DNA of 64,000 nucleotides from Calothrix sp. NIES-4101 (lineage in GTDB: Bacteria; Cyanobacteriota; Cyanobacteriia; Cyanobacteriales; Nostocaceae). Within the stretch, counting starts at the first letter, position 1, and each line of letters starts with the position of its first letter. Where the stretch lies: contig AP018280.1 in assembly GCA_004296455.1 (NCBI GenBank), positions 4,650,001 to 4,714,000 of the forward strand, given 5' to 3'. The notes beneath the pieces are model-generated. The model ran no database searches. It was not told where the DNA came from and saw only the letters and a list, made by a program, of their open reading frames with translations. This document shows positions 1 to 9,591 of the stretch, piece after piece. Position numbers and translations under genes: made by a program.

Positions 1-1479
1 AGTGGCATCCGCTCTGAAGGCTTGAATACTGGCGCAGGTTCACCCATCCGTATCATTACTCCCCACTTAACCATCTCCCAAGGAGCAGGAGTCAACACAA
101 ATGCTTTTGGATTGGCAGCCAGTGGTGATATTCTGATTGATGCCGGGACAGTGGAGTTATCTGGTTTCTCTCCCATCAACCCCACAGGAGTAACCTCCCT
201 GACTACCTCTTCCCGAACAGCTAAGTCAGCAGGCAATCTCTCTATTAACAGTAATAATCTACTAGTTTCTCAGGGAGCAGCCATCTCTTCAGTGGCATTA
301 GCGAGTGGTTCCACAGGGCAAGTAACTATTCGCAGTAAAAATACAACTGTCACAGGAGACAATCCGGCAGGACTCTATAGCAACATTAGTGCAATCACCT
401 ATGGCACAGGCGATGCCCAAACCTTAACGTTAGATACAAACCGATTACAACTGCTCAATGGGGGAGTGGTTAGCACCACATCCTTCTTGATTGGTAAAGC
501 TGGAAATTTAAACATTAACGCGACGGAATCGATTCTGATTGACGGACACAGCCAGGCTAACAATAGCAGTATTAACTCAGCCGTTCTTATCCCTCCATCA
601 TTACTCCAAAAGTTATTCAATTTGCCCAATATTCTGTCGGCGAACGCCGGAACTGTGAATGTAAGCACCCCTAACTTGACTTTAAAGAATGGCGGTGTAG
701 TTAGTGTTACCAATCAGGGTACGGGTGATGGTGGCAATATCAAAATTGCTGTTAGTAAGATGTTCTTAGACAATCAAGGTAGCATTCAAGCTCAAACGAC
801 ATCGGGTGAGGGAGGTAATATTACCTCACAAGTTAGCGAACTGTTGTTACTACGTCACAATAGCTTGATTAGTGCAACATCAGCAGGTACGGGTAATGGC
901 GGTAATATTAACATCAATGCTCCAGTAATCGCTGGGCTAGAAAACAGTGACATTGTTGCTAATGCAGTGAAAGGAAGAGGTGGCAATATTGATATCACCA
1001 CACAAGGTATTATTGGTCTAGAATTCCGCAATACTCTGACTCCAAGAGTTGACCTCACCAATGACATTACCGCTAGTTCCGAATTTAATGTTAATGGCAC
1101 AGTTCAAGTCAATACTATTGGTGTTGACCCTAATTCTGGTTTAGTCGAACTACCAGCAAATATAACCGACCCGTCACAACAAATTGCTACAGGTTGTGCA
1201 GATAGCAGTGGTAGTAGTTTTATCGCCACCGGAAGGGGTGGAATACCACAAAATCCCAATCAAGATGTAAAGAGCGATCGCACTTGGTCTGATGTGCGTG
1301 ATATCTCTGCATTCCGCCAAACTCAGCCAGTACAAGCGAAAATCCCCACCACCCCAGAAACACTTGTGCAAGCTACTTCTTGGCATCGAAATGCTCAAGG
1401 AAAAATTGAATTAGTTGCAGATAAACCTTCTACTCCAGTGCAACAACAATTAACCTGTGCTGCTGTTCCCAAAAGTTAG
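1..1479 (+). CDS. C-terminal part of a TpsA-like secreted haemagglutinin-repeat protein (5' end outside window)
   Basis: The reading frame is already open at base 1, so the gene starts upstream of the window and only about 490 C-terminal residues are seen. The protein is rich in G, N, S and T, with recurring short beta-helix-like units such as GxGGNI(N/D)I, typical of filamentous-haemagglutinin exoproteins secreted by two-partner secretion. The last roughly 180 residues (GIIGLEFRN to the end LTCAAVPKS) are nearly the same as the C-terminus of the complete paralogue at 6650-9115, including a cysteine-containing block (ATGCADSSGSSFIATGRGG). From the family, a surface-exposed or released adhesin is likely. 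No TpsB transporter gene is present in the window. The exact ligand is unknown. Confidence 0.8.
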   Translation, partial: SGIRSEGLNTGAGSPIRIITPHLTISQGAGVNTNAFGLAASGDILIDAGTVELSGFSPINPTGVTSLTTSSRTAKSAGNLSINSNNLLVSQGAAISSVALASGSTGQVTIRSKNTTVTGDNPAGLYSNISAITYGTGDAQTLTLDTNRLQLLNGGVVSTTSFLIGKAGNLNINATESILIDGHSQANNSSINSAVLIPPSLLQKLFNLPNILSANAGTVNVSTPNLTLKNGGVVSVTNQGTGDGGNIKIAVSKMFLDNQGSIQAQTTSGEGGNITSQVSELLLLRHNSLISATSAGTGNGGNININAPVIAGLENSDIVANAVKGRGGNIDITTQGIIGLEFRNTLTPRVDLTNDITASSEFNVNGTVQVNTIGVDPNSGLVELPANITDPSQQIATGCADSSGSSFIATGRGGIPQNPNQDVKSDRTWSDVRDISAFRQTQPVQAKIPTTPETLVQATSWHRNAQGKIELVADKPSTPVQQQLTCAAVPKS

Positions 1480-1632
1480 TTAAATGTCTAAGGTGACACG
1501 AATACTTTGATGTGAAGAGAGAATCAAATATGGAAGGTATGAGCTTTTAAGTAATGTTTGGGATGTATTCTTTACTGTTAATACTATATATAGGAAAAAG
1601 AATAATATGACCTAAAAAATATATAGCTAAAA

Positions 1633-4011
1633 ATGAAATTACCTTTATTTAGTTTATTTCCAAGTTTAAGTCTTGTTCTTTGTCTGACTTTAATGCCAAA
1701 TGTAAGAGCAAACGCGATCGCAAACCAGCAAAATCAACAAATATCAGTACAAGAAATAGCGACAAGAAAGGAAATTAGAACGCTGTTAGGTTCAGTCGGT
1801 CGTGCACAACAAGCACATTTTCTAGAAAATCATCGTTTTGCAACCCAGATTAAACAGTTAGGCTTGGGTGACGACATCCAAAATAGCATTCCAGGTTATC
1901 AATGGCAAGTATTTACTGATAAGAAAGCCGAAATAGCTGCGATCACGGTATTATCACCAAAGCAAAGTGGCTCACGAACATATGTTAATTTTGTTAACCT
2001 AGCGATATCAAGCGCAGGAGAGAAAATCACAATAACAACATTGTGTGAAAGTAAGCAAAATCAGCGCATAATTCCCAAGGTACCTACTAAAATTTTAAAA
2101 AATCAGGATACGATGAAATGTCCTTCTGGTTTTAGAAAATTTGAATTGAGTCAGGATGAAGAGAAAATATATGAGCAAGTAAAGAAAGAAAAAGAGCTAG
2201 TTAGCGTTGTCGGTATATTTAATTCTCTACAAAAACAATATTATTCTCAAAATCAAGTATTTGCTGATAGAAATGAAGAACTTCTGGGTTTTGACATTAA
2301 TAAAATTCAGCCACAGTTAAAATCTAGCTTCAAATTATTGCCAATACAGGATACAAAGCAAGGAATTATTACCATAGCGACTTTCCCCAATCAAAATTAT
2401 AAAAGTTATTTAGGTATAGTCAAAACTACAGAGAAAACATCAGGTAAAGTAGAATCTCTGATTTGTGAAGTCCCGCAACAAGAGTCTATAGATTTACAAA
2501 AATTGAAAAAATTATCTCTCAATATTTTACTCAATTGTCCTCCAGGTTCTAAAGAAGTGAGTCTGAGTTCTGAGGAAATTGCATATGTAAATGAAGGAAA
2601 GGAGAAATTACAAAACTATAAAGCAGAAATTGCAGAAATCAAACAGCCAAAAAAGACACCATTTTTAAAAGCTGCGGATAAATTAGCTCAAGAAGGGAAA
2701 TATTTAGAGGCTCTAGAAAAGTATTATTTGGCATCAGGAGCTTTAGGAATTAATGAATATGATATTTTATTAGAGTTTAGTGGAGAATCTACTTTTAATC
2801 CAACTCGGGATGCTTTATTTAAAAAAATAGAACTAGTTTTACAAGCTGCAAAACCACTGATAGAACAACAAAAAAAAGAAATCCAGTCAGAAATGTATAG
2901 TGTATTTGACAGATTTCCGAATGAAAAAAATCACACAGGACAAAAAATTAAAGAAATAGCAGCTTCGCAGTTAGGTTTTAATATTTTAACTACTCCTCAA
3001 CAAGAATTAAAAATTCCTGCAAATAAAAGTGAAGAATTCTCAGAGATTGCGGAATCATTGAGAGAGTATTTTAATGATAAGTCAAAAAAACCTAATCAAA
3101 AATTGTCTGATAATTTACGCAAATACACAAACAAAAATAGAAGGGCGATCGCGACAATTCGCGACTTATTACTAAATGGGGAAATACCACGTTGGGGTAC
3201 AGACTATAAATGGGTTAAAGAGGGAGATTTTGCTGCTTCTGCTCCCAGCTATCTGAATATTGTCAATTTACAACGTTTGCTAGCAATTGATATTTTAGAT
3301 CAACAGCAACAAGGTAATAATCCAGAAATGCTAAAATCATTAGAAGCTTCTTGGAGACTGAGCGAATCATTACAAAATGACCCATCTTTACTTGGTCAAC
3401 TTGTGAATATAATTATTAGGCGATCGCAAATCCAAGTTATGGAGAAACTGGACAATTTACCTGTAGTATGGCAGCAACGTTTGCTAGCATACGATTATAC
3501 AAAATCAATGATACAGGCATTAAAGGTTGAAGCCTTCTCTCAGTTACAAGGTTTAGACAAAATTATTACTCCAGAAAAAGATACAGCTATAGCTAAGTTA
3601 TATCGGAATTGGTATGGAGTCAATACATACAAATTAAACCAGGCATTTTACGCAGAAGTAGAACGGCAACAAAACAATCTTTGTTCAGTTGATATAAAAG
3701 CTCTAGAGAAACAGTATTTCAATTCTGAATCCTCCATTAGTCCTAGCTATGTTAATCAAATTTTGAAAGCACAACATTTGATGCTGGAATCAGAAATGAT
3801 GCAAAAAGTTTTACAAATTAAAGCAGAAATTGCTCAAGGAAAAACTGTACCAAATTATCTCCTTAATATTCCTTCAAGTATTTGTTCAACTAATAAATGG
3901 GTCTATAAATCTTTCCCTAATGCTAAATGGTCTATTTCTCTAGACAAACAACCTACTTGGCAATCTCGAATTGCGAGATCGCCTCTAACTTACACTGGCG
4001 ATCGCCCTTAA
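1633..4011 (+). CDS. Secreted protein with two tandem type IV pilin-like (G/H family) domains and a long C-terminal region
   Basis: A 792-residue protein with an N-terminal hydrophobic signal segment (LFSLFPSLSLVLCLTL, cleavage probably after ANA). Residues about 45-165 resemble the cyanobacterial type IV pilin-like G/H family (EIRTLLGSVGRAQQAHFLENHRFA, then a Cys-containing end with CPSG). Residues about 185-325 repeat the pattern (VGIFNSLQKQYYSQNQVFA, ending CPPG), so the domain is duplicated. The pilin N-terminal prepilin helix and GFTLxE signal are absent, so it is unlikely to polymerise as a normal pilin. Residues about 335-790 are alpha-helical, charged and not recognised. It lies between an adhesin and a repeat-protein gene in the same direction, suggesting a cell-surface role. 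Confidence 0.6.
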   Translation: MKLPLFSLFPSLSLVLCLTLMPNVRANAIANQQNQQISVQEIATRKEIRTLLGSVGRAQQAHFLENHRFATQIKQLGLGDDIQNSIPGYQWQVFTDKKAEIAAITVLSPKQSGSRTYVNFVNLAISSAGEKITITTLCESKQNQRIIPKVPTKILKNQDTMKCPSGFRKFELSQDEEKIYEQVKKEKELVSVVGIFNSLQKQYYSQNQVFADRNEELLGFDINKIQPQLKSSFKLLPIQDTKQGIITIATFPNQNYKSYLGIVKTTEKTSGKVESLICEVPQQESIDLQKLKKLSLNILLNCPPGSKEVSLSSEEIAYVNEGKEKLQNYKAEIAEIKQPKKTPFLKAADKLAQEGKYLEALEKYYLASGALGINEYDILLEFSGESTFNPTRDALFKKIELVLQAAKPLIEQQKKEIQSEMYSVFDRFPNEKNHTGQKIKEIAASQLGFNILTTPQQELKIPANKSEEFSEIAESLREYFNDKSKKPNQKLSDNLRKYTNKNRRAIATIRDLLLNGEIPRWGTDYKWVKEGDFAASAPSYLNIVNLQRLLAIDILDQQQQGNNPEMLKSLEASWRLSESLQNDPSLLGQLVNIIIRRSQIQVMEKLDNLPVVWQQRLLAYDYTKSMIQALKVEAFSQLQGLDKIITPEKDTAIAKLYRNWYGVNTYKLNQAFYAEVERQQNNLCSVDIKALEKQYFNSESSISPSYVNQILKAQHLMLESEMMQKVLQIKAEIAQGKTVPNYLLNIPSSICSTNKWVYKSFPNAKWSISLDKQPTWQSRIARSPLTYTGDRP

Positions 4012-4069
4012 CCTGTGTGGCTATTCCTCAACAGCGATTAAGTTAATTGATTGGTGTACAAAGTAACGA

Positions 4070-4750
4070 ATGGTGGAATTGATGCAAGTTAGTAATCAAG
4101 TAGCAATTACAGCCGCAAATAGCATCCATACAGCACCGGAATTATTAACAGAATTGGCTGGACATGAAGATATACAAGTTCGTCAAGCTGTGGCAGGAAA
4201 TCCTAATACTCCAACAGATGTGTTACTTCAACTTGCAGAAGAATTTCCGCAAGAGTTTGTTAAAAATCCCGTTTTACCTTTATTACAGTTAGAAAATCCT
4301 GAATTTCATAAACTAATTCCATATTCGGTCATACAGAATATTTTAGCTTGTGAAGGTGCTCCTCAAGAGTGGTTAAGATTGTTTGCTACTTATGTATGTT
4401 ATGACTATTTATTGGCAATTGTTCACAATCCTCAAGCCAGCAAGCAAGTGCTGCAATTAGTTGCAGAAAATGAATATTGCGGTGCTGTTATTCATGAATT
4501 GATAGAATTGCATGTAAATATTGCCGGAGAAATGAAGTCAGGCTGGCAAGAATATGCAGATAATAAGTTACAGTATATTCAAGATATTCTTAAATCTGAA
4601 TATTATCATCCTAGAGATAAAGGACAATATTATAAATTCACCTTTTGGGAATTGGGCCTGAGTTGCAACTTCGTAAAACTTCAGAATATGTACGAGAGAC
4701 TATCGCTAAATGTACCGACTCTCCACCAGAAAAATTACGGGAATTATTAA
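4070..4750 (+). CDS. Leucine-rich-repeat-variant (LRV/HEAT-like) protein, N-terminal part; probably one gene with the next ORF
   Basis: A 226-residue ORF. Residues 10-75 contain LRV/HEAT-like helical repeats (APELLTELAGHEDIQVRQAVAGNPNTPTDVLLQLA), and a second repeat lies near residue 118 (HNPQASKQVLQLVAENE). Its last 35 residues overlap the next ORF, which carries the same repeat type in another frame (codon phase 2 to phase 1). The overlap zone 4645-4750 encodes in phase 1 a much more family-like sequence (PELQLRKTSEYVRETIAKC) than the phase 2 tail. The simplest reading is one gene broken by a single-base loss near 4640-4660, or a sequencing error; overlapping genes are the alternative. Function unknown; such repeats bind proteins. 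Confidence 0.6.
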   Translation: MVELMQVSNQVAITAANSIHTAPELLTELAGHEDIQVRQAVAGNPNTPTDVLLQLAEEFPQEFVKNPVLPLLQLENPEFHKLIPYSVIQNILACEGAPQEWLRLFATYVCYDYLLAIVHNPQASKQVLQLVAENEYCGAVIHELIELHVNIAGEMKSGWQEYADNKLQYIQDILKSEYYHPRDKGQYYKFTFWELGLSCNFVKLQNMYERLSLNVPTLHQKNYGNY

Positions 4751-6501
4751 CTTTAAAAATTAAGATTACCACTATTGTTGAGGTTGCTAAAAACCCCAAA
4801 ACTCCTATTGATTGTTTAATTGAACTTGCCAATCATAATAGTAGGATAGTACGGGAAGCTGCCATGCGGAATCCTAGTTTACCACGGTCAATAGTTAATA
4901 ATTTTTTTCAAGAACGATTTTTAGCGACAAATCCGCATACAGAGGTAGAAAAGTTACGGGAACTATGTGTGAGTAAATGGTCATTTATTCGAGCAAGAGT
5001 TGCAAAACATCCTAATTTAGAGTTAAGTGATTTGAAAAAATTAGCGCGATCGCCTGAATTGAAAATACGGGTAGCTGTTGCTAGTCATCCTCGTGCGGAT
5101 GTACGCATACTCAAACATCTAACTGGAGATAGAAGTATTCTAGTTCGTCGAGCAGTGGCCTTAAATAGCCAAACACCTCAAGAATGTCTGGAGATATTAT
5201 CGCGCGATCGCAATGTATATGTGCGTGCTAATGTGGCTAAAAATCCTTGTACTCCACTAGAGATTTTACTACTTCTTTCCCAAGATAAAGATAGTCGTAT
5301 AGTTAAAAATATTGCTTTTAATCCTGCTATTCCCCAAGAATTGCGATCGCAATTACAGTTAGAAATTCCTCAAAGGGAACCTGAACACATTTACTTATGG
5401 CGAAGGCTTTTTAGCGGCCCATACGAATATAATGGAATTCCGATAAAGGAACTATGGAGTCAAGAACAATACGACCTAGCAGCAAGTGCAATTACACCAA
5501 TCCCTCAATTATTAGAACTGATTAAAATCACACCAAATGATATTTATTGGGAGGCAGTACATAATATTTGTCAACAAGTAATTTGTAATCCCGATATATC
5601 ATCAGAATTATTACTAGAAATTTTGGATATTCGTAGTATTGATATATATGCAGCAGTAGCTTCTCATCCTCATATCTCTGATGCAGTTTGCAACAGAATC
5701 GTTAATAACGAATTCAGAGACTATAGACTAAGTTTACTGATGCTGCAAAATTCCAATATATCTTTAGACTTTATAGAAAAATTATTATCACATAGAAAAT
5801 CGGAAGTTCGCCAATTTGCATTAAAGAAACACCAACAAATATTCGCGGATAATGACATTAAAAACATTTTTTTGACTCAATATAATGCAGCTACCTGTGA
5901 GCAAACTCCACTCGAAAAATTAACTCAACTATCCAAGCATAAATCTGTACTTATTCGTGAAGCTGTTGCCAAAAATCCTCGTATTATAAAAGCATATAGT
6001 TTTTGTACAAAGATTAGAACTTGCCTAGAAAGACTAGCAAAAGACAAAAATCAATCTGTGAGGATAGCTGTTGCTAACAACATCAATACTCCAATTCATA
6101 TCCTAGAAATTCTGGCTAAAAGTTATCAATATGAACCCGGTGTACATACTCGTTATCAACGTCACCATAACCGTAAAGAACATAAAGTTTTTGTAATAGC
6201 AGTCAAAAAATTAATGCAAATTGCTCCAGAAATTGCCAGTAAATATCTAGTTCAGTATATAGAACCAAATTGTCATACACTCGATTCAATTCCATTTCGT
6301 TTGGCTATTCTGCAAAATTTCCCAGTACCTATCGAATATTTAGCTAAAAAAATAAAAACATTACATTTATTTCCTTGGTATGAACGTTATCTCATCGTCC
6401 AAAATCCTCAAGCATCAACAGAAATTCTCCAAATGTTCTTGAAAGATGTGAATCGAGTTGTACGAGCAGCAGCAAAAGCGAGATTGACTGAAACACAATA
6501 G
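4645..6501 (+). CDS. Leucine-rich-repeat-variant protein, main repeat domain
   Basis: A 618-residue ORF made largely of about 24-residue helical repeats of the form RVAVAxHPxxxxxxLxxLAxD: for example VREAAMRNPSLP, IRVAVASHPRADVRIL, VRRAVALNSQTPQECL, VRANVAKNPCTPLEIL, IREAVAKNPRII and VRIAVANNINTPIHIL. These match leucine-rich-repeat-variant (LRV) proteins known from nitrogen-fixing bacteria and cyanobacteria. There is no signal peptide or transmembrane segment. The only start codon at the 5' end is TTG at 4645, without an obvious ribosome binding site, which supports the idea that translation normally arrives from the preceding ORF by way of a lost frame. Biochemical role unknown. Confidence 0.7.
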   Translation: MGIGPELQLRKTSEYVRETIAKCTDSPPEKLRELLTLKIKITTIVEVAKNPKTPIDCLIELANHNSRIVREAAMRNPSLPRSIVNNFFQERFLATNPHTEVEKLRELCVSKWSFIRARVAKHPNLELSDLKKLARSPELKIRVAVASHPRADVRILKHLTGDRSILVRRAVALNSQTPQECLEILSRDRNVYVRANVAKNPCTPLEILLLLSQDKDSRIVKNIAFNPAIPQELRSQLQLEIPQREPEHIYLWRRLFSGPYEYNGIPIKELWSQEQYDLAASAITPIPQLLELIKITPNDIYWEAVHNICQQVICNPDISSELLLEILDIRSIDIYAAVASHPHISDAVCNRIVNNEFRDYRLSLLMLQNSNISLDFIEKLLSHRKSEVRQFALKKHQQIFADNDIKNIFLTQYNAATCEQTPLEKLTQLSKHKSVLIREAVAKNPRIIKAYSFCTKIRTCLERLAKDKNQSVRIAVANNINTPIHILEILAKSYQYEPGVHTRYQRHHNRKEHKVFVIAVKKLMQIAPEIASKYLVQYIEPNCHTLDSIPFRLAILQNFPVPIEYLAKKIKTLHLFPWYERYLIVQNPQASTEILQMFLKDVNRVVRAAAKARLTETQ

Positions 6502-6649
6502 GACTATAACTATCGCCCAAGTCTTCATAGCCGATAAATTTTCTACTCAAATACAACCAGAATTAAGCTGCGACTTCTCAGAGTTACTAATGTTACAAAA
6601 AATACTTTTTTGGGTAACTTATATACATAGGGAAAAGGGAGATAGGTTA

Positions 6650-9115
6650 ATGAGAGTAACTTTTACTTTGCTTGGTTTAATCGGTGGAATGTTAGTATGT
6701 GCTATTTGTAACAATTATGTTAAAGCTCAAGTAATTCCCGACGGAACCCTCAAAACTACTGTTTCCCAGAGTGGTAATAACTTCACCATTACAAATGGCG
6801 ATCGCATTGGGAATAACCTATTTCATAGCTTCAGCCAATTCTCTGTTCCTAGCCAAGGTTCGGCATTCTTCAACAACGCTTCAGACATCCAAAATATTTT
6901 TAGTCGTGTCACTGGTGGTAGTGTTTCCAATATTGATGGTTTAATTAAAGCTAATGGTAGTACTAATCTATTTTTGCTTAACCCTAGCGGCATCATTTTT
7001 GGTGCAGATGCCAAACTGAATATAGGTGGTTCATTTGTTGGAACAACTGCTGAAAGTATCAAATTTGCCGATGGGAATGAATTTAGTGCCATTAATCCTC
7101 AAACTCAGTCGTTATTAAGCATGAATGTTCCCATTGGTTTACAAATGGGTAGTAATCCAGGTGCGATCGCTGTTCAAGGATTGGGACATAATGCTCGATT
7201 AAGCGACTCGTTTCAGGTTTCTGGACTAAACATTGAGACGAGAGGACTACAAGTGCAACCAGGGAAAACACTAGCACTAGTAGGTAGAAATGTTACTTTA
7301 GATGGAGCTTTACTCTCTGCACCAGGAGGACTCATAGAACTAGGTAGTATCGCTAGTGGAAACGTTGTTCTCAATTCAGTTCCTCAAGGATTTGCGTTCT
7401 CCTATCCCAATACTTCCAGCTTTAGCAATATTCAAATAAGGCGAAGAGCTTTAGCATCTACACGTAATTTAAATGGAGGTAATGGAGGAGCAATCCAAAT
7501 TCAGGGGAAACAGATCAGCATCCAAGATGGTTCCCTGGTATTAGTACAAAATCGCAGTAACCAAACTGCTGGTGATATTAGAATCAGTGCCACGGAGTCC
7601 TTAGATATTATTGGCAAGTCTCCTGATTTTCAGAGTTCCAGTAGTTTAGTGAATGAAACTATCTCCTCCGGTGCAGCAGGGAATATTATTATTAATACTC
7701 CACAACTCAATATTGACCGGGGTGGGTATATTTTCAACCGTACTTTTAGTGCAGCACCGGGTGGCAATATTCTAGTAAATAGTGATAACGTGCGGGTTAA
7801 CGGTTTTGCATCTGGTGATCCTTCTGCTTTTCGAGCAATCAGCCAAATCTTAGCTTCTTCCTATGGGAATGGAAAGGGTGGAAATATTTTTGTTTCTACT
7901 CAAAACCTGTCTGTTTCTGCCGGAGGGAATATCGCAGCAAGACCCTATGCTTCGGGTAATGGTGGTGATGTTAATGTCAAGGCAGATACTATCGAGGTAA
8001 GCAGCAGAGGAACTCCAAATGGTAGTTATTTTAGTCTTATTTCTACTGCCACATTCGGGGCTGGTAACGCGGGAAATCTAGCGATTAACACTCGTAAGCT
8101 GTCAGTTCAAGCTGGTGGGAGAGTGTCTGCTTCTAGCATAGTTTTAGGAAATGCGGGTTCACTTAATATTAATGCTTCTGAATCGATTGATGTAAGTGGG
8201 ATAAAGGATGCAGCTAATCCAAGTTACATTGGTACTGCTGTTCGTCCTGTTGGTTTATTTGCCCAAATTTCTCGGGCTAATGCAGGTAACACCACCATTA
8301 ACGCACCAACTTTGAATATTACTGATGGTGCAACGGTTTTTGTTCAGAATACTGGTTCTGGTACTGCTGGGGTTCTGCAAATTAATGCCAATACCCTCAA
8401 ACTTGATAATGAGGCAAGTATTTCGGCATCCACAACGGCGGGAGAAGGAGGCAACATTAACCTACAACTGCGGGATTTATTATTAATGCGTCATAGTAGC
8501 TTTATTAATGCAGAAGCTGGTGGTAGTGGTAATGGTGGTAATATTACAATTAACGCTCCCAACATTGTCGGCTTAGAAAATAGTGATATTATCGCTAATG
8601 CAGTGCAGGGAAAGGGTGGGAATATTCAAATAGCAACTCAGGGAATTATTGGCTTACAGTATCGTGACCTCCTCAATCCTAGAGAATTGCTTACCAATGA
8701 CATTACTGCTAGTTCGCAATTCAACCTTAGTGGTACAGTCAAAATTAATAATATTGGTGTTGATCCCAATTCTGGTTTAGTTGAACTACCTGCAAATTTA
8801 ACCGATCCATCACAAAAAATTGCTACAAGTTGTGCAGATAACAGTGGTAGTAGTTTTATCGCCACAGGAAGAGGTGGAATCCCGCAAAATCCCAGTCAAG
8901 AATTGAGGAGCGATCGCACTTGGTCAGATATTCGGGATATATCTGCATTCCGTAAAAATAACTCAGTCATTGGGGAAATCCCCACAACCCCAGAAACCCT
9001 TGTCCAAGCGACTTCTTGGCATCGCAATGTCCAAGGGAAAATTGAGTTAGTTGCAGATAAACCTTCTACTCAAATGCAACAACAATTAACCTGTGCTGCG
9101 GTTTCTAAAAGTTAA
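6650..9115 (+). CDS. TpsA-like filamentous haemagglutinin N-terminal domain protein (complete)
   Basis: The ATG at 6650 is chosen over the longer frame from 6590. It follows a purine-rich site (AAAGGGAGA) and gives a good signal peptide (MRVTFTLLGLIGGMLVCAIC, cleaved near VKAQ). After the signal comes the haemagglutination activity (TPS) domain, residues about 25-160: VIPDGTLKTTVSQSGNN, FHSFSQFSVPSQGSAFFNN and NPSGIIFG, the hallmark NPxGI motif. The rest is a repetitive G/N/S beta-helix. The C-terminus ends LTCAAVSKS, almost the same as the partial paralogue at 1-1479. It is likely exported by Sec and then by a TpsB outer-membrane pore, acting at the cell surface. No partner gene is visible here. 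Confidence 0.85.
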   Translation: MRVTFTLLGLIGGMLVCAICNNYVKAQVIPDGTLKTTVSQSGNNFTITNGDRIGNNLFHSFSQFSVPSQGSAFFNNASDIQNIFSRVTGGSVSNIDGLIKANGSTNLFLLNPSGIIFGADAKLNIGGSFVGTTAESIKFADGNEFSAINPQTQSLLSMNVPIGLQMGSNPGAIAVQGLGHNARLSDSFQVSGLNIETRGLQVQPGKTLALVGRNVTLDGALLSAPGGLIELGSIASGNVVLNSVPQGFAFSYPNTSSFSNIQIRRRALASTRNLNGGNGGAIQIQGKQISIQDGSLVLVQNRSNQTAGDIRISATESLDIIGKSPDFQSSSSLVNETISSGAAGNIIINTPQLNIDRGGYIFNRTFSAAPGGNILVNSDNVRVNGFASGDPSAFRAISQILASSYGNGKGGNIFVSTQNLSVSAGGNIAARPYASGNGGDVNVKADTIEVSSRGTPNGSYFSLISTATFGAGNAGNLAINTRKLSVQAGGRVSASSIVLGNAGSLNINASESIDVSGIKDAANPSYIGTAVRPVGLFAQISRANAGNTTINAPTLNITDGATVFVQNTGSGTAGVLQINANTLKLDNEASISASTTAGEGGNINLQLRDLLLMRHSSFINAEAGGSGNGGNITINAPNIVGLENSDIIANAVQGKGGNIQIATQGIIGLQYRDLLNPRELLTNDITASSQFNLSGTVKINNIGVDPNSGLVELPANLTDPSQKIATSCADNSGSSFIATGRGGIPQNPSQELRSDRTWSDIRDISAFRKNNSVIGEIPTTPETLVQATSWHRNVQGKIELVADKPSTQMQQQLTCAAVSKS

Positions 9116-9192
9116 TGATGTTAGGAACAATAGATATCTACGAAAATATTTTATTTGCAATTCAACTACTAAAGCTAAAGCAGCCAAGGTTG

Positions 9193-9591
9193 GTTTCAAT
9201 CCCTGATAGGGATTATTTTTAATTGCAATATAATCTAAATCTTTATTTAATTTAGAAAATAAGTTTCAATCCCTGATAGGGATTATTTTTAATTGCAATA
9301 GAAATTAAAGACAGTTTATTGTCTTTTCTTCCTGTTTCAATCCCTGATAGGGATTATTTTTAATTGCAATAGACACGCGATCGCAACGTAACTCTAAGAG
9401 AATGGAAGGTTGGTTTCAATCCCTGATAGGGATTATTTTTAATTGCAATAATGAATCACGCACAGATGATGCTTTCTTAGGCAGTTTCAATCCCTGATAG
9501 GGATTATTTTTAATTGCAATTTTTTATTGCCGAATAATATTCTTAGGGATAGCCGTTTCAATCCCTGATAGGGATTATTTTTAATTGCAAT
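9193..9591 (+). CRISPR. Orphan CRISPR array, six 37-bp repeats and five spacers
   Basis: Six identical 37-bp repeats start at 9193, 9263, 9334, 9413, 9484 and 9555. Each begins GTTTCAATCCC, contains the dyad AATCCC-TGATA-GGGATT and ends AATTGCAAT. Spacers are 33, 34, 42, 34 and 34 bp. The 3' end ATTGCAAT resembles the 8-nt handle left by Cas6 in type I and III systems, which suggests crRNA is read from the + strand. The dyad-plus-tail design is common in Nostocales. No cas gene occurs anywhere in the window, so processing must be in trans or the array is a relic. All repeats are perfect, so no degenerate trailer end marks the leader side. Confidence 0.96.
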
